From NCBI GenBank assembly GCA_047967505.1, contig CM106539.1: a stretch of DNA of 64,000 nucleotides; one strand, given 5' to 3'. The notes under the pieces are model-generated. The model did not search any database and was not told where the DNA came from. It worked only from the letters and a program-made list of their open reading frames with translations. Positions 21,001 to 29,739 of this stretch are shown piece by piece. This DNA is from Dipteris shenzhenensis (Eukaryota > Polypodiophyta > Polypodiopsida > Gleicheniales). The position numbers and the translations under genes were made by a program. Position 1 is the first letter of the stretch, and every line of letters begins with the position of its first letter.

Positions 21001-21857
21001 TGACCGTGAACAAATTAACAGCATCGTCAAGCTTCAGGTTCTCTCTCTCTCTCTCCTCTCCCCCCTTAAAAAAAAAAGAAAAAGAAAAGGAAGAAGAAGA
21101 AAAAACACAAAAAGAAAAGGAAAATTTCCATGGAAAAAAATAGAATTCTTTTATATGTTTGTACTTTTGACCTTTTGTTCTTCTGAATTCCTATTAAGTC
21201 ATCCTTCCTCGTCCAAGGTAGGAAGATGGCTTTATTAGTCGATCAAATACTTAGCGGGTCTCTTGGAGATAAGTTACCTTTTGGGTTACCTATGGAAAGG
21301 AATCTTTAACGTAAGATTGAACTTATTCCAGGCAAGGGAATGAATGCAGAGAGAGGGTTCTTTTGCCTTGTCAGTATTTAAGTGCACCTTGTGCCTTAGT
21401 ACCAATGAGTCTCTTCTCTGTTGTTACAAATGAAGCATTTCTTCTTGTATTTGTCACATTTGCTATTTAATGTTTTCATCTCAAAGTGTGGATCTATTGC
21501 GAATGACCTTTTGTTTGTTGGCAGCTTGAGCGTGTGCAACAAAGATTGACTGATAAGAAAATTATTATCAAATACACTGACAAGGCAGTAAAGCTGCTTG
21601 GAAGCTTGGGCTATGATCCTGTATATGGAGCACGACCAGTGAAGCGTGTGATTCAGCATTACGTTGAAAATGAAATTGCAAAAGGGTTTCTTAGAGGGGA
21701 ATTCAATCCGGAGGATGTGCTTCTGTTAGATGTAGAAATCAGAGTACTAGATAACGGAGTTCCTCAGGAAAAGTTTGTTTTCCGAAAGTTACCACGGCTT
21801 GAAGCATCTGCTGAGGAAGGTGAGATTGATACAGTGGCTTATGCTGAGAGCCATTGA
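7583..21857 (+). CDS. CLPB3: ClpB/HSP100 disaggregase, organellar (plastid ClpB3-like), 3' six exons
   Basis: The exons join as 7583-7637, 17085-17235, 18768-19076, 19310-19575, 20108-21037 and 21525-21857. All introns are GT-AG and the phases match across every junction. ClpB is a hexameric AAA+ disaggregase that threads aggregated proteins through its pore with the Hsp70 system. Visible parts are the D1 pore loop ([11 protein letters not shown]), D1 Walker B (LFIDELHTV), D1 arginine fingers (ERRFQQV), the coiled-coil M domain, D2 Walker A ([10 protein letters not shown]), D2 pore loop (GYVGYEEGG), D2 Walker B ([11 protein letters not shown]), sensor 1 (MTSNVG) and sensor 2 (GARPVKR). The N domain, D1 Walker A and any transit peptide lie upstream of the window. 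The ending [10 protein letters not shown]... and LGSLGYDP resembles plastid ClpB3 more than mitochondrial ClpB4; that is inference, so the symbol is tentative. No stop or frameshift is seen, so the gene is probably functional. Confidence 0.92.
8545..8553 (+). promoter_or_regulatory. TATA box of the solo LTR
   Basis: CTATAAAAG is a strong plant TATA match in the middle of the LTR. AATAAA lies about 190 bp downstream, consistent with a U3-R-U5 layout. Confidence 0.5.
8735..8740 (+). terminator. AATAAA poly(A) signal of the solo LTR
   Basis: This is the canonical hexamer within the LTR, sense to ClpB. It could cause intronic polyadenylation if used. Confidence 0.4.
9480..10420 (-). pseudogene. 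gypsy chromovirus integrase fragment, reversed and internally deleted
   Basis: Reading from high to low coordinates, the zinc-binding region ([15 protein letters not shown] ... FFWPAM ... TCQKVKY) is followed by the core, with catalytic Asp residues in [13 protein letters not shown] and SDRDPKMT. Next is [15 protein letters not shown], which holds the catalytic Glu. That segment is fused directly to [15 protein letters not shown], so about 100 residues between the core and the C-terminal module are deleted. After a frameshift come RYYGSFKV and [13 protein letters not shown] chromodomain start ([12 protein letters not shown]) is followed by decay at about 9480. The element is inserted antisense in ClpB intron sequence. 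It resembles the 1-3449 element at family level, but the two fragments barely overlap, so a shared origin is unproven. Confidence 0.85.
10421..10863 (-). other. open frame joined to the integrase fragment, unassigned, GC-richer
   Basis: The integrase frame stays open upstream to a Met at 10861-10863. This portion has no recognised domain (it contains [13 protein letters not shown] and [10 protein letters not shown]) and is visibly richer in G and C than the surrounding intron. It may be another mobile element fragment or chance. No function is proposed. Confidence 0.3.
10985..11200. repeat. cluster of short imperfect palindromes (GGTTAG/CTAACC type)
   Basis: Units such as GGTTAGTCTAACC and repeated GTAACC / GGTTAG / CCAGTTAC words are strung through about 215 bp. 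See the similar clusters at 12540-12850 and 31930-32215. Confidence 0.5.
11685..12003 (+). pseudogene. gypsy RNase H fragment with premature stop
   Basis: The translation has [20 protein letters not shown], then [20 protein letters not shown], an in-frame TAG, and [11 protein letters not shown]. This is the conserved C-terminal half of Ty3/gypsy RNase H (TDH.SL..., ..Y.F.I.Y..G..N.VADALSR). It is on the + strand, opposite to the integrase fragment 1.3 kb away. The 5' half of RNase H is missing. Confidence 0.85.
12004..14587. other. ClpB intron sequence without genes
   Basis: No coding homology is seen on either strand. The stretch contains a pyrimidine-rich patch near 12068-12092 and the palindrome cluster at 12540-12850. 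The remainder is AT-rich. Confidence 0.5.
12540..12850. repeat. cluster of about ten short palindromes (TTGATCGAAGTCAA type)
   Basis: Arm-loop-arm units recur every 20-35 bp, for example GTTGATCGAAGTCAAC, GGTTAACCGCAATTAACC, TTAACCGAGGTTAA and TTGATCGAAGTCAA. Each could form a 4-7 bp stem. The loops often contain CGA or CCG. Their role is unknown. Confidence 0.55.
14588..16665. repeat. diverged tandem/dispersed repeat of about 500 bp in ClpB intron
   Basis: A block with GAACATGCCCA..., AAAACACAA, TCTCATGA and ATAAACATATGCTCT occurs at about 14588-14845, 15925-16165 and 16500-16660. The last two are the ends of a larger unit, which also has GCTGTGACAAAGGCTAG, AAAAAGTAGTCCACATT and AGCTGATAGGGC. 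That unit is repeated at about 15685-16165 and 16205-16665. Copies are diverged, roughly 75-85% by eye. No protein homology is seen. Confidence 0.6.
17085..17235 (+). CDS. CLPB3: ClpB exon (D1 pore loop and Walker B)
   Basis: This 151-bp exon follows the acceptor CTCATTGCAG and ends before GTACCA. It encodes [19 protein letters not shown] through [12 protein letters not shown]. The last base begins a Gly codon finished by the next exon. It contains the pore-loop Tyr and the D1 Walker B Asp/Glu. Confidence 0.93.
17236..18767 (+). other. ClpB intron with GA microsatellite and tandem repeat
   Basis: This 1532-bp GT-AG intron contains a GA microsatellite at 18043-18073 and the array at 18111-18549. 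Nothing coding is seen. Confidence 0.8.
18111..18549. repeat. higher-order tandem repeat, five cores
   Basis: A core beginning TTGATGTATACAAGAGACT and continuing to CAACACTAATA starts at 18120, 18203, 18278, 18391 and 18465. Two spacer types alternate. One contains GGGCCACAACTCCCTTATA and the other TCTTTCCTTTGTTTGGCAAG, giving an A-B-A-B-A pattern. The third A spacer has an extra partial duplication of the GGGCCACAACTCCC segment. Copies are very similar, so the array is young. Confidence 0.85.
18768..19076 (+). CDS. CLPB3: ClpB exon (D1 sensor 1 to end of D1)
   Basis: This 309-bp exon lies between TGTGCTGCAG and GTGAGA. It encodes [32 protein letters not shown], the arginine-finger motif ERRFQQV, and the segment through ISGRFLPDK. 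Phases are 1 in and 1 out. Confidence 0.95.
19310..19575 (+). CDS. CLPB3: ClpB exon (start of M domain)
   Basis: This 266-bp exon lies between TTTGCTGTAG and the consensus donor GTAAGT. It encodes [18 protein letters not shown] and the Glu/Lys/Leu-rich coiled coil ending RIRSIKEE. The M domain couples ClpB to Hsp70 and regulates ATPase activity (family knowledge). Confidence 0.95.
19735..19757. repeat. CT microsatellite in ClpB intron
   Basis: A run of CT dinucleotides lies within the 532-bp intron 19576-20107. Confidence 0.8.
20108..21037 (+). CDS. CLPB3: ClpB exon (rest of M domain and most of D2)
   Basis: The 930-bp exon (310 codons, phase 0 to 0) starts [17 protein letters not shown] after GATGAACAG and ends KLQ before GTTCTCTCTC. 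The donor is weak and sits on a CT run. It holds the D2 linker ([12 protein letters not shown]), Walker [11 protein letters not shown], pore loop GYVGYEEGG, Walker [12 protein letters not shown], sensor 1 MTSNVG, and [15 protein letters not shown]. All D2 catalytic residues expected in ClpB are present. Confidence 0.95.
21525..21857 (+). CDS. CLPB3: ClpB terminal exon (D2 small domain, stop TGA)
   Basis: This 333-bp exon follows TTTGTTGGCAG. It encodes [23 protein letters not shown], sensor 2 [10 protein letters not shown], and an acidic tail ending AESH, with the stop at 21855-21857. The tail lacks the C-terminal motif of cytosolic HSP101 and is acidic like that of organellar ClpBs. About 390 bp of 3' flank precedes the next retrotransposon, with no clear AATAAA. 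Confidence 0.95.
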   Translation, partial: LERVQQRLTDKKIIIKYTDKAVKLLGSLGYDPVYGARPVKRVIQHYVENEIAKGFLRGEFNPEDVLLLDVEIRVLDNGVPQEKFVFRKLPRLEASAEEGEIDTVAYAESH

Positions 21858-22246
21858 ATATCCAAAGCAGATGATGTATGCGAGTCCTTCTAATATTTTG
21901 CCATGGCCTTGAATATTTGTCGTTAGATGAGTTCATAGGATTTTGCCATGCGAATTTGAAAATGTCAAAAGTGAATTTGAAGATGTTTGGCAAGCTCATA
22001 ACATTCTGATTTTATTAGAATTCACCATTCAGGATAGTGTGACAGAAAAATGTATTTATTCTGAATCCTGTTGGAGGAAAAGTAATGTGAAGCCTTTTAT
22101 TAAAGTTTTGGTAATCTGTACTGTAAGCTCCTTTATTGAAAACTCACATATCCAGTTGTCTTCCATTGATATTTCTAGCCATGAAGGAAGACCAGTTGTA
22201 CGAGGGGAAAATATTTTAAAGCACACTCTATTATAGATAAGCAAAC

Positions 22247-22592
22247 TGTTAGATATCAATGCTCCACTCTCGTGTAACTATGCGGGAACCAGCTAACTCT
22301 ACTTGTAAGTCCCCCATATGAGGAGAAGGCATTTGAGTAGCTCGGTTATCCAAGCCCATATTCATTACTGGCTACAACCACCCTGATTCCTTAGCATCCA
22401 GCCTCCGTCCTCTACTATTTTCAGCACGCCATCGAAGCTTCTCACACAGGAGCGCACAGCTGGGAGACAGCGCCATCTATTCTATCAGTTTTACAGTAAT
22501 CAAATTTTTGATTCTCCATACTATCTGCTTTTCTCTCTTGCATACGAGATCCTGTTATCTATTGAGCACGGACGTTGTATTGTTTTCTTTTA
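22247..22592 (+). repeat. 5' LTR of the copia element
   Basis: It starts TGTTAGATATCAATGCTCC and ends next to the primer-binding site. It is matched by 26409-26511 through CGGTTATCC. Length is about 346 bp. The 3' edge is inferred from the primer-binding site and lacks a clear CA. Confidence 0.8.
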
Positions 22593-22604
22593 TGGTATCA
22601 GAGC
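22593..22604 (+). other. primer-binding site (initiator Met tRNA type)
   Basis: TGGTATCAGAGC is the standard plant copia primer-binding site, complementary to the 3' end of initiator tRNA-Met. Confidence 0.85.
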
Positions 22605-22666
22605 TTGGGCTCTAGCAAGAAGATTTGGTAGTGTGTTTCTGTTTGCGAGGAGATTGTGAGAGATAG

Positions 22667-24634
22667 ATGGCCTAGCTCGCAAGATTGCGAATCCCACCGT
22701 TCGGCGAAAGCGAAAAGTTAGACGGCACTAAGTATCCACTTTGGAAGTTCAAGATGAAGACCATCCTAAGCGCATGCGAGCTTTGGGATACTGCTACTGG
22801 GATGGACATGAAGCCAGTTGCGAGACCGAATCGAGCCAATGCATGACAACATATAGTATCAACTGCGGATGAGATTCTCGCGTGGACTCTCATCTCGCGT
22901 GGACAAGAAGAAATGCAGATGCGCTGTGTTCTATTGTCTGCAGTGTAAGTGATATGTCATGGTGTTAATTCAACATGTCACCACAGCAGAGGAGGCATGG
23001 ACAGTCTTGAAAAATAAGTACGAGACTATGAATCAGACGCGGATTCAGAATCTGGAGACTCAACTCGCGAACGAGAATCTAAGTCTGAAACGGCAGAGAA
23101 GTTCATCACCAGGGTGAAGAATGTGCGCGATCAGATGATTGCGATTGACATCACCATCACCAGCAAGAATCCAGCACGAAGGTGCATATGGATTCTCTCA
23201 CTAAAGTACGACGGTCTTGTTACGGCGCTGAATACGCATAATAGAAATTCGTACCTCAACTTTGAGGATTTTAGCGCAATGCTTTTGGAGGAGGAGATGC
23301 GTCGAAAGACGAGGACTAGAGAAGATTCGGCTTTCTTGGTTGGATCAAAGAAAGGTGAGGGTAACGACTCTGCTAACCCATCTTCTGATGATGATAAAAA
23401 GAGAAAGAAGAAGATCAAGTGCTTTTATTGCAACACGGCAGGACACAAGCAGAATGAGTGCCAGAAAAAGATTGCAGATGAGGACGGAGTAAAGAAAGAG
23501 TCCAGCAACAGCGCGCAGGCAGTACCAATAGAGCTATTTTTAGCAATTGAGGAGATTTGCACGGAGGCAGTTCATGTAGCTGCGGATGAACCTTAGATTA
23601 TTGACAGTGGTGCATCGCGTCACATGACCAGTCGGAAGGATTGGTATACCTCTCTACATCCAGTAGGAAATGACATCTTGGTAGCAGTCGGTAATGATGC
23701 AAAATGTTCAGCAAAAGAAAAAGGTACGATTGCTCTCAAGTCAGATGGAGTTATAAAACAGTTGTCCGATATTCTCTGTGTGTCAAATATCAAGAGGAAC
23801 TTGTTGTCCGTTTCTGCGATCATGGATTAGGATCTCAAAGTTCACTTCAATAAGAATAGCGCACAAATTTTGGATCTTCAAGGGAAGGTCATTAGTAAAG
23901 GTACACGGCGCAACATCTACGAACTCTCAGCTTCCAGTACTCGAGCTGATGCGAGCAACACTAAGTTGTGGCATGAGAGGTTTGGTTATCTAAACCTTAG
24001 TTCTTTAAAGGAGATGCATAAAAGTGGAATGATTGTAAACCTACCAGAAATTACAGACGTGTCCGATGTATGTGAAGCTTGCATGATGAGCAAGCAGCAT
24101 CGACAGACCTTTCCTAAAGAGGCCAGCAAGGCAAATGCTTCTCTAGAGCTCATTCACACGGATCTCTGCGGAAAGATGGAGACGGAAGCTTTGGGTGGTT
24201 CCTACTACTACATGACGCTGATCGATGACTACAGTAGAAGGATATGGATATACTTCCTGAAGACTAAAGATGAGGCTTTTAGTAAGTTCAAAGAATGGCA
24301 TGAAGGTGAAGAAGTTGAGATCAGACAAAGGTGAAGAGTTCACATCAAGTAAATTCGAAAGTTACTGCAAAAGTCACGAGATCAAGAGGCAGAAATCCCC
24401 GTCACAGACACCACAGCAAAACGGAGTAGCAGAGCGCAAGATGCGCATCATCTGCGAAATGGACAGGAGTATGATGAAAGGAAAAGACTTGCCAAAGACT
24501 TTCTGGGTTGAAGCATGTAATATGGCAGTTTATATTTTGAATCGTAGCTACACAAAGGTTGTGAACGGGATGACTCCACTGCAGGCTTTCTTTGGTAAAA
24601 CCTTCAGCTGCATATTTCAGAGTTTTTGGATGTG
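22667..24634 (+). pseudogene. copia gag-protease-integrase, interrupted
   Basis: Gag starts at ATG 22667 but hits TAG as its third codon. It contains PPFGESEKLDGTKYPLWKFK, typical of copia Gag. After further stops the same frame gives a CCHC knuckle (CFYCNTAGHKQNEC). A TAG at 23594-23596 is followed by the protease motif IIDSGASRHMT. Then come the GAG-pre-integrase motif LWHERFGYLNL and an integrase with HTDLCG, DDYSRR, SDKGEEF (after a frameshift near 24300) and PQQNGVAERK. Catalytic D, D and E are all visible. Another frameshift lies near 24600. Confidence 0.9.
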
Positions 24635-26400
24635 ATTGTTTTGTGCATGTCCCTGATGCTAACAAGATCAAATGGGAACCGAAGAGCCGGAAGTGTATTT
24701 TCTTGGGCTACAGTGAAGAGGCGAAGGGTTATCGTCTCTATAATCCTATTACCAAGAAGGTAATAGTAAGTCGCGATGTGGTCTTCTCAGAACAGCCGCA
24801 TCAACTCGAAGTGCGTAAAGCAGCTTTTAGATGGCAGAGAACCTCCAGCCATTGAGGAGGAACCATCCGAACACCGCTGGTCCAAGAGATTAGAGGAGCA
24901 AAGGGCGCAGGAACACTTGGTCAACTACGCTTTGATGATAGAGGTGATCCGTGCTGAAGAACCTAAGTGTCTTGAAGAGGCACATGGTGATGATAGGTGG
25001 ATGGAGGCTATGCAGTCGGAGTATGGCTCCATAATGAAGAACAACACTTGGGACCTTGTGGATCGACCATCAAAACGCAAGATAATCGGCACCAAGTAGG
25101 TGTACAAGACCAAGTACAAGTCCGACGGCACGTTGGATAAGTATAAGGCTTGGCTCGTAGTAAAAGGATTCACACAGGTACATGGTTTTGATTATCATGA
25201 TACTTTTGCTCCCACAGCTCGACTAACCACAATTCGCGGTGTTTTAGCTTTAGTAGCACACAGAAAAGTTAACCCATGTTTTAAATGGATGTAAAATTTG
25301 TCTTTTTGAATGGAGATCTCAAGGAGGAGGTATACGTGGAACAACCACTAGGTTTTGTGATCCCCGGTTCAAAAGGTAAAGTTTGTAAACTAAAGGCACT
25401 TTAGGGCTGAAACAGGTCCCATGAGCGTGGTACTATCGGATTGATGCTTACTTTTTGCAAAACGGGTTCAAGAGGATTCCATCTGATGCGAATTGTATAT
25501 CTACAGAGGAGGCATGTGTATAATCATGGTCCTGTATGTGGACGACCTTGTCATAACAGGGAATCATGAAGAGAATATCTCGCAGATAAAGCCGTTGCTA
25601 GGAAGAGAGTTTGAAATGACAGACCTCGGACTGATGCATTTCTATTTGGGGATTGAAGTTTGGTAAGAGCCAAAATAGATCATCTCATAGCTGAAGTATA
25701 GAGAGATACTAAAGGCATTTGGCATGGCTGAGTGCAAGACAGTTGGTACTCCTACGAAAGTTAACGTGAAGCTCTCAAACGAGGATTCATCACCACTGAT
25801 GGACGAAGCGAAGTACAGAAGGCTTGTGGGCAGTTTGATTTACTTGTGCAACACGTGGTCGGACATCAGCTTTGCAATTGGTGTACTAAGCAAGTTTTTC
25901 AATAAGCCCCGAGAGAACCATTGGAGGGTAGGGATGCGAGTGCTGAAATACATCAAAGACACACTTGATTATGGCATTACCTATACCAAGGGCAATATCT
26001 CTGGAGTTGTCGTGGGTCAGCAAAAAGCAACCCACAGTTGCTCTTTCTACCGAGGCTAAGTACAAATCAGCATGTTTTGCTTCTTGTGAGGTAGTGTGGT
26101 TGAGGATTTTAGGGGACATGGGTGTAGTGCAGAACAAGCCTACGCAGTTATCATGTGACAATCAGAGTTGCATGGCAATTGCAAAGAATCTTGTGTTCCA
26201 CACTCGCACAAAACACATTGAGATTCAATATCACTTTGTATGCGAGCTTATCATGGATAGAGAGGTCGACTTGGTGTACTGTCCAACTACAGAGAATGCT
26301 ACGGACATCTTCACGCAGGCTCTTGCAAGACTTGCTGGAGAGGCATCTTCATCGACTTGGCATTGGGCTGAAAAAGTAAGTTCACTTGCGGATGGACATT
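24590..26400 (+). pseudogene. copia integrase tail, reverse transcriptase and RNase H, interrupted
   Basis: FRVFGCDCFVHVPDANK and KCIFLGYSEEAKGYRLY mark the integrase end. RT begins near WMEAMQSEYGSI, has TAG at 25097-25099, and shows [39 protein letters not shown] (after a frameshift), YVDD at 25535-25546, and a stop after MHFYLGIEVW. The next block has YRRLVGSLIYL, and the RNase H block has KKQPTVALSTEAKY and NLVFHTRTKHIEIQYHF. The order matches copia. The element is not functional. Confidence 0.9.
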
Positions 26401-26408
26401 GAGGGGGG
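26400..26408 (+). other. polypurine tract of the copia element
   Basis: TGAGGGGGG immediately precedes the 3' LTR. Confidence 0.7.
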
Positions 26409-26511
26409 TATTAGATATCAATGCTCCACTCTCATGTAACTACGCGGGAATCAGCTAACTCTACTTGTAAGCCTTCCATATGAGAAGGCATTTGAGTAGA
26501 TCGGTTATCCG
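26409..26511 (+). repeat. truncated 3' LTR of the copia element
   Basis: It matches the first about 105 bp of the 5' LTR, with TATT instead of TGTT at the edge. Similarity stops after CGGTTATCC, where unrelated sequence follows. Confidence 0.8.
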
Positions 26512-26618
26512 GTAAGTCTTTGTTTGGACACCAGACGGGGGCCATGTGTAGTCTGATGGTTGGACGACTTCAGATAGAGTTGGCACACTATTTATCAAGG
26601 TATGGGGGCACATTCTCG

Positions 26619-26656
<38 letters not shown>

Positions 26657-27759
26657 GTACCCCTCTCAACAAGTGAAAAAAAAAAGTGGTCTCATAACCA
26701 TATGCTCAAAGATTAATGTGTAGCCCCCTTTTCCCATGAGAACACATTAACGTCAATTTTCAAACCAAAAAAATAAATGGTTGTTAGCCATAACTTTAAA
26801 GGATTGTTATGTTCTTTGAGAAGATTAACCTATGTAAAAACATAGCCTAATTGCAAAACCTAATGGACGAATTTAATGGAGTGAGGCCTTTAAAAATTAA
26901 AAGTTTATATGATTGATTAAACAATATTAGAATAAGCATTTAAGAATTATACTCTTTTGATCATGTATGTGATTCTTATGGTCATGAATCCAAATGCGAT
27001 TAGTAAACAACTCTAATGCTTCAAATTTGAGCATCATGCACTTCTAAGTTTTTAGTTTCAAGCAATTAAAAACTTAAAACACATTATGCATTTCTTGTGT
27101 CATTGATGATGTACCAACAAGAATAGCAAATTAAATTAAAACAATCAATGCCCATTAGAACCAACTTCCCCTTACAACATGTTAGGCGCACTTTTTTTGC
27201 ATTAAGTTTAAGAAACACAATTTTGATTGAACAAATTTACACTTGGATTTAAACGTTGGCCTTGCACTTTGAGGAATTAAACGTTGGCCTTGCACTTTGA
27301 TATTCATCACTTTTAATCTTCAATTACTCCCTCTGAGTGAGATATATAAACCATAACAAATTAGAACATGTTAGTTTGCACATCATTCAAAAAGAAGAGT
27401 ATCCAATTATGATTGAAAGAAAAACAACCATTGTAACTTTGGTTGCATAGTATTAACATGAGAAGGTATTGTCATTTTCTACACATCTCCCACTACTCAA
27501 GAGCTTGCTCAACTTCAAATGTCATTGTTCATTGATAGCTCTTTTCTTACATTCACATTCAGGTTTATTCGATGTTTATGTTCAGCTAAAGTTGAAAATC
27601 AACACTAGCATGTTTTTATTTTTGCATGAAAATATATAACTTTATTACTTGGAAAAAAAAGGCTACCTCATCGAGTGAGTTATAAGGCCAATTAATACGT
27701 GTAATTGTTTTTAGGGAATCTTCAAGATCCCTATACGAACTTTCGACCTTTCTATTCTT
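26512..27759. other. AT-rich intergenic sequence
   Basis: No gene is seen. It includes an AT microsatellite at 26622-26650 and a 22-23 bp tandem duplication (AAACGTTGGCCTTGCAC...) at about 27250-27272 and 27279-27300. Confidence 0.6.
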
Positions 27760-28519
27760 TTGGAAAATCAAACTATCATGGGACTTCCAAATACAATGCA
27801 AAACGCTCTCACTACCCGCCACATCCCCCACAATGCATCGTTCAAGGAGCCTTTATCACCCAGTAAAGCCATTAATGGGAAATTCATAGAGAGAAATCTG
27901 TCACTATCAAAGCACAAGTTATTCAAAAGTTTTGTCAAGGGCTTCCATGAAGAAATTAAGGAGCAATTGGATCACTATAACTACAAAAATATAACAGAGG
28001 TATATGATGTTGCAATGATGATTAAAGAATCAATTGGTAAGGATCGAGAAAGAATTGAAGCAATATTAGAAAGACATGTTTCCAAATCGAATAATGACAC
28101 AAGTGAAGTTGTCTCTAACTCCATTGATGCACATAATGCAAAGCCTATAGAATCATCAAATGCACTAAACAATATTGAGGATAATTTGGCAATGGTTTCA
28201 AGAGAAACCATTGTCACTAACATGGTAATGGTTTCAATTAGGAAATTTGGCAATGGTTTCAAGAGAAACCCTTGTCACTAACATGTGCACAATGGAAAGT
28301 CAACTAACAAGCAAAAAGAAAAAGAAGAAGAAAGCAGCTAAGAAAGGTAATGTGAATGTGCAATCAACTGATGACCCAGAACGAACCTCACAAAAGCAAA
28401 TTGCACAAAGGGGGAAGAAATCCAAAGCATTATACCAAAATTTTATAACACATGTCTCTTGGGTGATGCAAACCCAAAGTGTGTCATCCAAGAACATCTT
28501 GGTCACTAGTGCTCTTTAA
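27760..28519 (+). pseudogene. gag-like fragment, unassigned
   Basis: Two overlapping frames (27760-28281 and 28247-28519) encode a Lys/Glu-rich protein. One block (KLFKSFVKGFHEEIKEQL ... YDVAMMIKES) resembles the end of a gypsy gag core by pattern only. A Lys-rich run (SKKKKKKKAAKKG) follows. The frame shift coincides with a near-tandem repeat of about 40 bp (TTTGGCAATGGTTTCAAGAG...), copies at about 28185 and 28244, which contains the palindrome GGTTTCAAGAGAAACC. No protease or RT follows. It could also be non-retroelement sequence. Confidence 0.3.
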
Positions 28520-28801
28520 GTGTAGCACGTCTACATGAAAAGGATGTACAAAGCATCATCTATGATAAATCTCAAATATGGGTACCAACCATGGAAGAAG
28601 AATTACATGTTGGCCATGCACTAGAGGATCCCCCAAAGACAACTACAAAGGTTCTTCATGTGTGAGTGGAGGATCTACCTGTAGCACCTTAGCATCTATC
28701 TACGAGAAGATGGGGTCTAATGAATGGTAGTTGTCGATGGTTGCCAATGTCTGTGTCCAGTTATTTACATTGTTTTGTAAATCGCCTGCTATGGCATGCT
28801 A

Positions 28802-29737
28802 TTACAAGGGAACTGATTTGCTTGAGATTGTCGTTGAAGATGTGTCATCCAATGCTCTAGGCACAATTGGTTTTATAGCTCCTATTCCCACATTCACCCT
28901 AACTACGGTGTCATGATTTTGGATCGTCAGTCTATCAGTTTCCCAGTCATGGAGGGCTGATGTTTCCCGTAACCAAGGACATCCTAGTAAGATTTGATAG
29001 GATTTTTTGGGGAGATCCAAGATTGTGAATTGAAGGGAAAAGTGGACTCCTGTGACCTTTGTGGACACACCATTCACTATTACCAAGGGTTTAGCCGGTG
29101 AATCATCGGCAAGGCATATGTTGAAATTAGCCTTTTGCATTGGTGGGAGACCCCATTCTTCGTAGAGCTCCTTTGATAGTACATTTACACCTGCTCCACC
29201 ATCTACCATGGCTTGGACTTCATTATATGCCTTGTGGATCGAAGGCATAGTAATGTTGCGTATGTCATCTCTCTCACCCATCCGCACAGGGATATCTTCG
29301 ATGTCATTCATAGGTGGAGGGGGATTTATGAGTTCAATCCATCCTTTGAAACTCTCCCAAAGATTGGGACAATTTCGTAGGAGGATTCCGATGGGAATTG
29401 ACACAGGGCAACTCAGGATGCTAGAGAGTGTGGCTCCTTCAAGTTGACATGGCGGGACATTATGTTGTGGAGTCTGTTGTTGGAACAGAGGCTCGAGTAC
29501 AGTATCAATACTTTGTGGGGCCAAGTCATGGATTGGGTCTTGAGCTTGTTTCTCAGCCTCAATTTGAGCTTGCTTCTCGGCCTCAAATTGAGCTTGTTTC
29601 ATTTGTACCCATTGTTGAAGTGCTTGAAAATGAGCCTTCTCCACCTCTGCATTTGGGTATGGAGCTTCCTTTATTTGAGGCTCGAGAGTTGATGTGGATG
29701 AGCTCGGCTGCTCATTGCTTGGTGGAGGTGGAGACAC
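28802..29737 (-). CDS. gypsy gag C-terminus and aspartic protease, open frame
   Basis: The 311-residue frame has no internal stop. It starts with a Pro/Ser-rich segment (MSPPPPSNEQPSSSTST) and a Gln/Ala/Glu-rich stretch repeating KQAQ.EAE. It then has the retropepsin region AMVDGGAGVNVLSKELY, with DGGA in place of the usual DSGA/DTGA, and ILLGCPWLRE, the typical end of plant gypsy proteases. The Met is arbitrary, because the protein would be released from a polyprotein. RT is absent downstream. This is the best-preserved coding part of the element. Confidence 0.8.
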   Translation of the reverse strand: MSPPPPSNEQPSSSTSTLEPQIKEAPYPNAEVEKAHFQALQQWVQMKQAQFEAEKQAQIEAEKQAQDPIHDLAPQSIDTVLEPLFQQQTPQHNVPPCQLEGATLSSILSCPVSIPIGILLRNCPNLWESFKGWIELINPPPPMNDIEDIPVRMGERDDIRNITMPSIHKAYNEVQAMVDGGAGVNVLSKELYEEWGLPPMQKANFNICLADDSPAKPLVIVNGVSTKVTGVHFSLQFTILDLPKKSYQILLGCPWLRETSALHDWETDRLTIQNHDTVVRVNVGIGAIKPIVPRALDDTSSTTISSKSVPL

Positions 29738-29739
29738 TT

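Larger units (their letters stand above)
22247..26511 (+). mobile_element. decayed Ty1/copia retrotransposon
   Basis: The element has a 5' LTR, a primer-binding site, gag, protease, integrase, RT and RNase H in copia order, a polypurine tract, and a 3' LTR truncated after about 103 bp. Coding is broken by several stops and frameshifts. The two LTR segments differ by several substitutions and small indels over about 100 bp, indicating an old insertion. No target-site duplication can be checked because the 3' LTR end is missing. Confidence 0.93.

Noticed and set aside
7583-21857. Cytosolic HSP101 as the identity of the ClpB gene
   Set aside because: The C-terminus and the D2 small domain look like organellar ClpB, and the multi-exon layout also differs from what I recall for HSP101. 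Plastid versus mitochondrial remains open.
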